A stretch of DNA of 10,829 nucleotides from the NCBI GenBank assembly GCA_015486095.1, contig WFSK01000042.1, positions 1 to 10,829 on the forward strand, read 5' to 3'. This DNA is from Thermotogae bacterium (GTDB lineage: Bacteria; Thermotogota; Thermotogae; B3-G13). Shown here one piece after another: positions 1 to 5,712 of this stretch. How positions within the stretch are numbered: the stretch's first letter is position 1; each line of letters starts with the position of its first letter. The position numbers were made by a program, and so were the translations under genes. Below the pieces are notes generated by a model. That model saw only the letters and a program-made list of their open reading frames with translations, did not search any database and was not told where the DNA came from.

Positions 1-179
1 ACGATCTACCCTTCACTCTCACTCATAATATCTGTTACTAATACTACTACATACATTGTACGAAATATACCTTCTACCGAATACTCGATGCGATCAAAAT
101 CCTTGTCTTTTTACATTTGCCAATCTATCCGGAAAAACTTAACCTCAAAGGAAAAGTAAGAGAAATGGAAGATGTATTG
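1..179. other. Intergenic left edge, no gene recognised
   Basis: I see no convincing gene here. The + strand is pyrimidine-rich and G-poor, the opposite of the purine-rich coding strands in the rest of the window. Frame 1 is open from base 1 to the TAA at 157-159, but it has no recognisable product, its codon use is unlike the neighbours, and it may be chance. The stretch contains one copy (61-95) of a motif that recurs at 5333-5367. The end of an upstream gene outside the window cannot be excluded. Confidence 0.6.
61..95 (+). repeat. Intergenic repeat, copy 1
   Basis: This segment aligns without gaps to 5333-5367: 26 of 35 positions are identical and all nine differences are transitions. 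The best-conserved core is around 79-95 (CTCGATGCG is shared). Both copies lie in gene-free DNA upstream of a promoter and in the same orientation. The family is not one I recognise. Confidence 0.5.
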
Positions 180-188
180 TGATATAAT
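180..188 (+). promoter_or_regulatory. Extended -10 promoter for the SRP RNA gene
   Basis: TGATATAAT at 180-188 is a perfect TATAAT with the TGN extension. A start of transcription about seven bases downstream (near 195) would fall just before the first helix of the SRP RNA. No good -35 hexamer is visible at the expected place, which is usual for extended -10 promoters. Confidence 0.6.
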
Positions 189-201
189 TTTGTTTGGGTC
201 A

Positions 202-413
202 TGCTAAGCGGGGAGTTAGCGGTTCCCTGTTCCCGAAATCCGCTATAGCGGGGCTGAATTCCCATCGGAGGCAGGACCGATGAAGGGTCGATGAAAACAA
301 ACAGCGATGACGGTTAAGCCCTACGCGGCAGAGCCCTGTGAACCTCGTCAGGACCGGAAGGTAGCAGCGATAAGCAGGATACTCTGGGTGCCGTAGGAGC
401 ACTTAGCCCGAGC
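202..413 (+). ncRNA. ffs: Signal recognition particle RNA, bacterial large (Alu-containing) type
   Basis: This is the RNA scaffold of the signal recognition particle, which binds Ffh and targets nascent membrane and secreted proteins. The apical domain is clear: GTGAACC at 338-344, the GGAA tetraloop closed by CC/GG at 354-361, then AGCAGC. The stem below pairs CCTAC (320-324) and GGCA (327-330) with TGCC (389-392) and GTAGG (393-397). The 5' part has the Alu-domain signature of the large bacterial class: GGGGAGTTAGCGG, CCCTGT and ATCCGCTATAGCGGG. The terminal helix pairs GCTAAG (203-208) with CTTAGC (402-407). The ends are estimated to within a few bases. Most diderm bacteria of the proteobacterial type have only the short 4.5S form, so the large form is a lineage clue. 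Confidence 0.93.
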
Positions 414-415
414 AT

Positions 416-471
416 GTGGTTTTCATACCACCTTCGTCAGTCCGATACGATGATGGGTGCATGACCCTTTT
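416..471 (+). terminator. Possible weak terminator or processing hairpins after the SRP RNA
   Basis: Two small hairpins follow the RNA. GTGGT/ACCAC (416-420 with 427-431, six-base loop) has no T-tract. GGGT/ACCC (455-458 with 464-467, five-base loop) is followed by TTTT at 468-471. Both stems are short, so strong termination is doubtful and readthrough into tldD, which has no obvious promoter of its own, is plausible. Confidence 0.3.
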
Positions 472-496
472 CAAATAACCCAAGGGAGAGATGCAT

Positions 497-1891
497 ATGT
501 TTGATATCCTGGATAGCATCGTAGGAAAAACGAATTTTTGGGTAGAACTAAGATTCCACTCCAGAAAGGCCTTATCGTTCAGAGCAGAGAATGGTAAACT
601 TTCTAATGCCTCCACGTCGATCTACACGGGAGTAGGAGTTCGCACACTCGTAAAGGGATGTTGGGGTTTTGCGAGTACGAGCATACTTTCTATCGATGGA
701 ATATGGAAAGCAGTTGAGGAGGCGAAGAGTGCTGCGGAACACTCGGATTCTCTGAAAAAGAAAAAGGTCTCTTCTTTGCCCGCTTCGGGACTTGCAAGAG
801 GAGAATTTCGTCCCACTGTAACGAACGATGTCAGTGCCCACGATGTGGATGAGAAGATAACACTCGTCCTCGATACAGAGAAGAAGGCACATGCCATATC
901 CAAACATGTGATTTCCGCGAGCTGTGTGTATTCTGAAATGATAGACGAAAAGTACATAGTTAATTCCGATGGTGCCCATGTACACATACTTGACGTAAAA
1001 CCGGAATTCAGAATCCTGAGTGTGGCTGCCGAAGACGGTGAGATGCAGATGGGGTATGCATCCGCTGGTGTAACCGGCGGATGGGGAGAGTTATTCAAGT
1101 ATGAATCACCTGAAGAGCTCGCTCAACGCTCTGTTAGAATAGCCGTTAACAAATTGAGAGCCAAAGAACCCGAAGGTGGTGAAGCGATCGTGATACTCGA
1201 CCCGTCTTTGGTCGGTGTTCTGGCGCACGAGGCAATAGGACACACCGTTGAGGCAGATTTCGTCCTCTCCGGTTCCATAGCGAAGGATAAGATCGGAGAA
1301 AAGGTGGGAAGTGAGTTGGTAACACTCATCGATAGTGGTAAGGCTTCTATCGACCCGAAGGCGGCTGGCTTAACACTTGTAGACGATGAAGGAACAGAGG
1401 CAAGGGATGTTATCGTGATAGATAAGGGAATATTGAAATCGTATCTCCACAATCGTGAGAGTGCTGGAATATTTGGAGTGGAACCAACGGGCAATGCCCG
1501 CGCCTTCACCTACTCCGATGAACCCATCATAAGGATGAGAAACACGTACATAGCACCTGGTACATCTAAATTGGATGATATGATAAAGGCAACGAAGGAT
1601 GGATACCTCTTCAAGGGTTTAGGAGGAGGGGGACAGGCAGACGCAAATGCTGAGTTCATGTTCGGAGTTTTAGAGGGTTATAAGATAGAAAACGGGAAGG
1701 TTACAACACCTGTAAAGAACGTAACGATCTCGGGACAGGCGTTTGATGTTCTTAAATCCGTGGACATGGTTAGCGATGATTTCGAGTGGGGGCTGGGGGC
1801 AGGATACTGTGGAAAAATCCAACCTGCCAAGGTAGATGCTGGAGGTCCCTATCTGAGATGTAGGGTTAAGATCGGTGGGAGTCAGAGGTGA
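497..1891 (+). CDS. tldD: TldD, catalytic subunit of the TldD/TldE metalloprotease
   Basis: This is the cytoplasmic zinc metalloprotease subunit that works with TldE to cleave unfolded or short peptides. Known family roles include leader-peptide maturation of microcin B17 and degradation of the CcdA antitoxin. The product is 464 residues, normal for the family. The metal and catalytic motif HEAIGH is at residues 244-249, and the third-ligand region GYCGK has its Cys at 438. The glycine-rich GLGGGGQADANAEF stretch also matches the family. I chose ATG 497 because GGGAG at 484-488 sits 8 bases upstream; from the upstream in-frame ATG 491 it is only 2 bases away. The gene overlaps or abuts tldE, as expected for an obligate partner. 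No local peptide substrate or RiPP gene is visible, so a housekeeping proteolytic role is most likely. Confidence 0.95.
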   Translation: MFDILDSIVGKTNFWVELRFHSRKALSFRAENGKLSNASTSIYTGVGVRTLVKGCWGFASTSILSIDGIWKAVEEAKSAAEHSDSLKKKKVSSLPASGLARGEFRPTVTNDVSAHDVDEKITLVLDTEKKAHAISKHVISASCVYSEMIDEKYIVNSDGAHVHILDVKPEFRILSVAAEDGEMQMGYASAGVTGGWGELFKYESPEELAQRSVRIAVNKLRAKEPEGGEAIVILDPSLVGVLAHEAIGHTVEADFVLSGSIAKDKIGEKVGSELVTLIDSGKASIDPKAAGLTLVDDEGTEARDVIVIDKGILKSYLHNRESAGIFGVEPTGNARAFTYSDEPIIRMRNTYIAPGTSKLDDMIKATKDGYLFKGLGGGGQADANAEFMFGVLEGYKIENGKVTTPVKNVTISGQAFDVLKSVDMVSDDFEWGLGAGYCGKIQPAKVDAGGPYLRCRVKIGGSQR

Positions 1892-1896
1892 GAAGA

Positions 1897-3237
1897 ATGA
1901 AAGGAAATTTGGAATTCGGAAAAGAAGTGTTGAGCAAAGTTTTAAGGAAGGATGTAGAGGAGGCTGAGGTATATTTATCTGGTTCGAGAGAGATCACCGT
2001 TTCATACGAGAAAAACGATCTGCAATTGGTGAGTAGTAATGAAGGAGAAGGGGTAGGAATAAGGGTTTTTAAGAACAAAGGAATGGGCTTTGCCAATTCC
2101 AACGACCTCTCCCCTAAAGAAGTAGAGAAATGTATAGATGATGCCGTTTCCATAGCGAGATTGAGCCCTTCCGATCCCTCCAATTCTCTGCCGGAACCCC
2201 AAACCATCACAGAGGTGGAAGGGTTATACGATCCCGAAGGAGAGAGATTTTCTATGTCCGATGCCATGGATCATGCACGGAGGCTGGTTATGAGCGCTCG
2301 GGATTTCGACAGTCGCATCACCATAGATAGCGCCATCTTCAAGTTCAATATAACGCATTCGGCTGTGGTGAATTCCAAGGGAATAGAATGCAAAGAAGAT
2401 AGAACGAACTTCGAGTACATAATCTTTGGCATGGCGGTGGACGGTGATGAAGTTTCTTCCTTCGATTACAGATTCGATGGGACACATTTCGTAAAGGACA
2501 TAAACGTCGAGAAGGTGGCAAGGGAATTTGCGAAAAGTGTTGTGGAAAGCCTGGGTGCTACCACATGCGAATCCTTCAATGGAAGTGTGATATTAACTCC
2601 CTACGCTGCCGCCAGTATAATAGGGATGCCGTTAGCCTTTTCTATAAACTCCGATAACGTTCAAAAGAACAAGAGCAGATTTAAGGGGATGTTGAACAAG
2701 ATGATTGCCTCTCCTTTGCTAACGGTTGAAGACAATGGAAATTTGGAATACGGCCTCGGTAGTTCTTCCTTCGATAGAGAAGGACTGCCACATAAAGTCT
2801 TGAAGGTTATAGAAGGCGGTAAACTCACGACCTACCTCTACAATACGTATACGGCAAACAATGAAGGAATTGCCTCAACAGGACATGCACGAGGTGGTTA
2901 CAGTACCATCCCCACAATTGGTCCAACGAATTTCATCGTTAAAAATGGAAAGGACAGCATAGGAGATATAATAAAGGGAACCAAAAGGGGAGTTGTGGTT
3001 AACAGATTCTCGGGTAATGTGGACCCGATAAGTGGTAAGTTCTCTGGTGTCGTTAAGGGAGGAAAACTCATCGAGAACGGAGAGTATGTTAAGCCTCTCA
3101 CCGGTACGTTGATATCCGGGAACGTCTACGAGGCGTTAAAGAATATATCTGCCATATCCTCTGAAACTGAAAGGGTAGAAAATTTCATATTTCCATATAT
3201 CAGGCTGGAGAATGTATCTGTAACGAGTGGAAAATGA
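1897..3237 (+). CDS. tldE: TldE/PmbA, non-catalytic subunit of the TldD/TldE metalloprotease
   Basis: This is the partner of TldD in the heterodimeric peptidase. It has the same fold but no HEXXXH motif, and none is visible in this 446-residue protein, as is normal for PmbA/TldE. Family-typical segments are the N-terminal domain with GVGIRVFKNKGMGFA, the central YAAASIIG region, and a C-terminal half with TTYLYNTYTANNEG, STGHARGG and NRFSGNVDPISGKFSG. I chose ATG 1897 because GAGGTGA (1885-1891) lies 5 bases upstream. The alternative GTG 1888 would overlap the tldD stop by four bases. Either way the two genes are translationally coupled, which suits a fixed stoichiometry. Confidence 0.94.
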   Translation: MKGNLEFGKEVLSKVLRKDVEEAEVYLSGSREITVSYEKNDLQLVSSNEGEGVGIRVFKNKGMGFANSNDLSPKEVEKCIDDAVSIARLSPSDPSNSLPEPQTITEVEGLYDPEGERFSMSDAMDHARRLVMSARDFDSRITIDSAIFKFNITHSAVVNSKGIECKEDRTNFEYIIFGMAVDGDEVSSFDYRFDGTHFVKDINVEKVAREFAKSVVESLGATTCESFNGSVILTPYAAASIIGMPLAFSINSDNVQKNKSRFKGMLNKMIASPLLTVEDNGNLEYGLGSSSFDREGLPHKVLKVIEGGKLTTYLYNTYTANNEGIASTGHARGGYSTIPTIGPTNFIVKNGKDSIGDIIKGTKRGVVVNRFSGNVDPISGKFSGVVKGGKLIENGEYVKPLTGTLISGNVYEALKNISAISSETERVENFIFPYIRLENVSVTSGK

Positions 3238-3254
3238 TGTGAGTGTGATGTCGT

Positions 3255-5249
3255 ATGTCGAGGGAGATCCCCGAAGAGGTAAAAGAACGTGTGGAAAAAC
3301 TTAGAAGGGATTTGAATTATCACAACTATCGATATTACGTCTTGAACATGCCGGTGATAACGGATGCGGAATACGATGCGATGATGGAGGAATTGATCCG
3401 CCTGGAAAAAGAATATCCCGAGTTAGATGACCCAAATTCTCCCACTCATCGAGTAGGTGCTGAAGTGTTGGAGGGGTTTGAGAAGGTGGTTCATCCGGTG
3501 GAGATGAAAAGCCTTTCCAACACATATTCTCCAGAGGAGGTCCGTCAATTCGATGAAAGAATAAAGGGTCTGCTGGCGGTGAACGATGTAGATTACGTGG
3601 TGGAATTGAAGATAGATGGGCTCGCGGTAAGGCTCGTATACGAAGGCGGTAGGTTCGTATTGGGTGCAACACGCGGAGATGGAAAGATAGGGGAAAACGT
3701 TACCGAAAATCTCAGGACGGTTCGCACCATTCCTCTTGTTCTGAGGAAGGATCTCTCGTTAGAAGTTCGGGGGGAAGTTTATCTGTTACGTGAGCAATTC
3801 AACGAGATAAATATCCAGCGTCAAAGAGAAGGGCTTCCTCCGTTTGCAAATCCCAGGAATGCCGCGGCGGGAACGTTGAGACAATTGGATACGAAAGAAG
3901 TTGCAAGGCGACACCTTTCTTCTTTCGTTTACACCCTCGTATCTCCCGAAAGTTATGGTATTAACACACAACAAGAGGCTCTCGAATTCATGGAAGAATT
4001 GGGTTTTGCGGTAAACAAGAATCGCAAATTGGCTTCCACGATAGAGGAGGCATTGACATTCTGTGATGAATGGGAGGAAAAACGCTTCGATCTACCTTAC
4101 GATACCGATGGCATGGTTATAAAAGTGAACTCTTTTGATTATCAAAAGAGATTGGGGTTCACTGCGAAGAGCCCCAGATGGGCGATAGCCTACAAATTCC
4201 CTGCCGTTCAAGTCAAGACGAAGCTAGTAGGGATAACTGTACAGGTCGGTAGAACTGGAGTGTTAACGCCGGTGGCTGAGCTGGAACCGGTTCATATATT
4301 GGGTTCTACCGTTAAACGGGCAACGCTTCACAACATGGATTACATAAGAGAGAGGGATATAAGGATAGGAGATACCGTCCTGTTAGAAAAGGCAGGAGAG
4401 GTGATACCCAAGGTTATAGGCCCTGTAATAGAGGAAAGAACCGGAGAAGAGCAGGTATTTGAGATCCCGAAGAAATGTCCTGTATGCGGTGGTGATGTAG
4501 GGAAGGTGGCGGACGAAGTAGCGTACAGGTGCTTGAATCCCCATTGTCCTGCTAAGTTGAAAGGTGCTCTTAAGACCTTCGTATCGAAGGCAGGCATGAA
4601 CATAGAGGGAATGGGAGAGAGATTGATAGAGGTCCTCGTCGATAAGGGTTTGATAAAAGATATCGCAGATGTGTATTACCTGAAGCGCGATGAGTTGATC
4701 TCGCTTGAAAGAATGGGCGCCAAATCCGCTGATAATCTGTTGAGAGCGATCGAGGAAAGCAAAAGGAGATCTCTCGATCATCTCATAACGGCACTCGGGA
4801 TCCCTTTTGTCGGCTCACAAACTGCTCTTCTCCTCTCGCAACATTTTCACTCCCTGGAGAATTTAGCCAGTGCTACGATCGAATCTTTACTACAGATCGA
4901 AGGCATAGGTGAACAAACTGCCGAGAGCATAGTAAAATATTTTTCTCTACCTAAGACGATGGAGATAATAGAAAAGCTGAAGAAAGCCGGTGTCTCACTT
5001 GGCATTGTGGAAGAGAGAAAGGATAAATTAAAGGGACTGAGATTCGTTATAACCGGTTCGCTGAAAGGGTATAAGAGGCAAGAGATAAAGGAATTGATAA
5101 CGAGATTAGGGGGAGAAGTGGGAAATTCTGTATCGAAAAACGTGGATTATCTTATCGTAGGCGAATCTCCGGGTTCCAAACTCGACAAGGCAAAGGCTTT
5201 AGGAGTGAAGATGATAAATGAAGATGAATTCAACGCTTTAATAGAATAA
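3255..5249 (+). CDS. ligA: NAD+-dependent DNA ligase LigA
   Basis: This enzyme seals nicks in DNA during replication and repair, using NAD+ to form a lysine-AMP intermediate. The 664 residues contain every domain of the family in order. Domain Ia is at about 1-70, with YHNYRYYV and DAEYD. The adenylation domain has catalytic K119 in ELKIDG, plus RGDG, EVRGEV, YDTDGMVIKVN and SPRWAIAYKFPA. The OB fold is at about 320-395. The zinc finger cysteines are C408, C411, C426 and C431. Helix-hairpin-helix repeats follow at about 435-580, and a C-terminal BRCT domain at about 588-664. It starts 17 bases after tldE with only a weak ribosome site (GTGAG-like). An in-frame TGA at 3246 leaves ATG 3255 as the earliest ATG, so coupling to tldE is likely. 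It appears complete and functional. Confidence 0.97.
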   Translation: MSREIPEEVKERVEKLRRDLNYHNYRYYVLNMPVITDAEYDAMMEELIRLEKEYPELDDPNSPTHRVGAEVLEGFEKVVHPVEMKSLSNTYSPEEVRQFDERIKGLLAVNDVDYVVELKIDGLAVRLVYEGGRFVLGATRGDGKIGENVTENLRTVRTIPLVLRKDLSLEVRGEVYLLREQFNEINIQRQREGLPPFANPRNAAAGTLRQLDTKEVARRHLSSFVYTLVSPESYGINTQQEALEFMEELGFAVNKNRKLASTIEEALTFCDEWEEKRFDLPYDTDGMVIKVNSFDYQKRLGFTAKSPRWAIAYKFPAVQVKTKLVGITVQVGRTGVLTPVAELEPVHILGSTVKRATLHNMDYIRERDIRIGDTVLLEKAGEVIPKVIGPVIEERTGEEQVFEIPKKCPVCGGDVGKVADEVAYRCLNPHCPAKLKGALKTFVSKAGMNIEGMGERLIEVLVDKGLIKDIADVYYLKRDELISLERMGAKSADNLLRAIEESKRRSLDHLITALGIPFVGSQTALLLSQHFHSLENLASATIESLLQIEGIGEQTAESIVKYFSLPKTMEIIEKLKKAGVSLGIVEERKDKLKGLRFVITGSLKGYKRQEIKELITRLGGEVGNSVSKNVDYLIVGESPGSKLDKAKALGVKMINEDEFNALIE

Positions 5250-5313
5250 TGATGATGGCTGTATGTCAAACTGTGTTGATAAAAATCTAAACAAACCTTT
5301 TTTCTCCTTCAAC

Positions 5314-5388
5314 GATTCGGTAGGATGCATATCAAGATATATTCCCTACTGAACACTCGATGCGGTCCGATGCAAAACCAACCGAATC
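5314..5388. repeat. 8-bp perfect inverted repeat enclosing repeat copy 2
   Basis: GATTCGGT (5314-5321) is the exact reverse complement of ACCGAATC (5381-5388). The 59 bases between them contain a second possible stem, GTAGG (5320-5324) with CCTAC (5345-5349), and the repeat copy at 5333-5367. It could be the base of a structured RNA, or terminal inverted repeats of a small decayed element. Chance is possible at this length. Confidence 0.4.
5333..5367 (+). repeat. Intergenic repeat, copy 2
   Basis: This is the partner of the copy at 61-95 (26 of 35 identical, only transitions differ). Beyond the aligned block, CGATGC is repeated (5358-5363 and 5368-5373) before an AAAA run. Copy 1 has AAAA directly after the block, so homology may continue across a short indel. 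Confidence 0.5.
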
Positions 5389-5482
5389 AAGTATAGGATA
5401 CACTCACGCCTGCCTCGAAACAACAAAATGCTTCTGCTCCAATCACTCCATCAACGTTTTTTATTATACAGCCCATGATGAT

Positions 5483-5511
5483 TTGCATTATTGTGATCTT
5501 TAGTTTATAAT
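5483..5511 (+). promoter_or_regulatory. Sigma70-like promoter for the solute-binding protein transcript
   Basis: A perfect -10 TATAAT lies at 5506-5511, with a weak -35 TTGCAT at 5483-5488 and a 17-base spacer. Transcription would start near 5518 and give a leader of about 190 nucleotides before the gene at 5709. That leader contains a long hairpin and a small ORF. Confidence 0.5.
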
Positions 5512-5530
5512 AAATGATCAGCAAATGATA

Positions 5531-5583
5531 TACGATGGGTAATCGGTAGACGAGATCGCACGATCGCCGAATTGCTTATCGTG
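5531..5583 (+). promoter_or_regulatory. Long hairpin in the leader RNA
   Basis: The arm CGATGGGTAATCGG (5533-5546) pairs with CCGAATTGCTTATCG (5567-5581) over its whole length with one bulged A and three G-U pairs. A5532-T5582 and a T5531-G5583 wobble extend it. The 20-base loop contains GATC-GCAC-GATC, which can form a small inner stem. No T-tract follows, so it is not a normal terminator. It ends 6 bases before the strong ribosome site of the small ORF at 5603, a position suited to translational control or transcript protection. No known riboswitch class is recognised. Confidence 0.5.
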
Positions 5584-5602
5584 AAAGAAAAGGGGGTGAA
5601 AG

Positions 5603-5689
5603 ATGGGTAGAGGGTGGATGAGTAGTAGTACAAAGGCTTTCATAAAAACTTCAAAATGGAAAGGAGGAGGAAAAAGCCGATTTGCTTAA
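5603..5689 (+). CDS. Small basic 28-residue ORF in the leader (leader peptide or small protein)
   Basis: The reading frame encodes 28 residues beginning MGRGWMSSSTKAFIKTSKW and ending KSRFA. It has about seven Lys/Arg and no acidic residue. The ribosome site at 5590-5599 (AAGGGGGTGA) matches AAGGAGGTGA at nine of ten positions, with GGGGG ending six bases before the ATG. It is among the best ribosome sites in the window. The TAA stop overlaps an ATG (TAATG, 5687-5691). Internal GGA GGA GGA codons create a second purine-rich site at 5661-5670. The size, the charge and the MGRG start loosely recall the small ribosomal protein Thx, but the rest does not match, so I do not assign it. A regulatory leader peptide for the next gene is equally possible. 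Confidence 0.45.
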   Translation: MGRGWMSSSTKAFIKTSKWKGGGKSRFA

Positions 5690-5712
5690 TGCAAAGAGGT
5701 GAGAAAAGATGA
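5687..5712 (+). other. Overlapping stop/start chain: TAATG, 7-codon ORF, ATGA
   Basis: The stop of the 28-codon ORF (TAA 5687-5689) shares its last A with ATG 5689. That ATG opens a seven-codon frame (MQRGEKR) whose TGA (5710-5712) overlaps the ATG of the solute-binding protein gene (5709-5711) as ATGA. The 7-codon frame contains the ribosome site of the next gene (GAGGTGA, 5696-5702). It has no well-spaced ribosome site of its own; the nearest purine-rich site ends 18 bases upstream. It could only be read by reinitiation. Confidence 0.35.

Larger units (their letters stand above)
5250..5482. other. Gene-free stretch holding a repeat copy and unassigned open frames
   Basis: This is the first half of the 459-base gap after ligA. 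The + strand is pyrimidine- and C-rich. It contains T6 runs at 5298-5303 and 5457-5462 without convincing stems before them, so no clear ligA terminator is seen. It carries the second copy of the 35-base repeat and an inverted repeat around it. A + frame (5324-5503) and a - frame (5387-5488) are both open, without a usable ribosome site. No known RNA family is recognised. Confidence 0.5.

Noticed and set aside
1..159. Frame-1 open stretch reaching the left window edge, possibly the end of an upstream gene
   Set aside because: The translation is dominated by Ser, Thr, Tyr and Ile, codon use and strand composition differ from all neighbouring genes, and no family is recognisable. A stop-poor pyrimidine-rich noncoding strand explains it, though a gene end cannot be fully excluded.
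572..1509. Several long open frames on the - strand opposite tldD
   Set aside because: They are opposite a complete, motif-rich TldD and lack ribosome sites or recognisable products, so they are shadow frames.
1897..3237. Loss of the HEXXXH metal site in tldE as a sign of a decayed protease
   Set aside because: TldE/PmbA naturally lacks this motif; the protein is full-length and paired with an intact TldD.
5298..5303. T6 run after ligA as a terminator
   Set aside because: No stable stem directly precedes it on the + strand. The T6 run at 5457-5462 also lacks a stem.
5661..5670. Second Shine-Dalgarno-like AAGGAGGAGG inside the small ORF
   Set aside because: No start codon of a meaningful frame lies at a proper distance (ATG 5689 is 18 bases away). 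It is explained by consecutive GGA glycine codons, although ribosome pausing there is possible.
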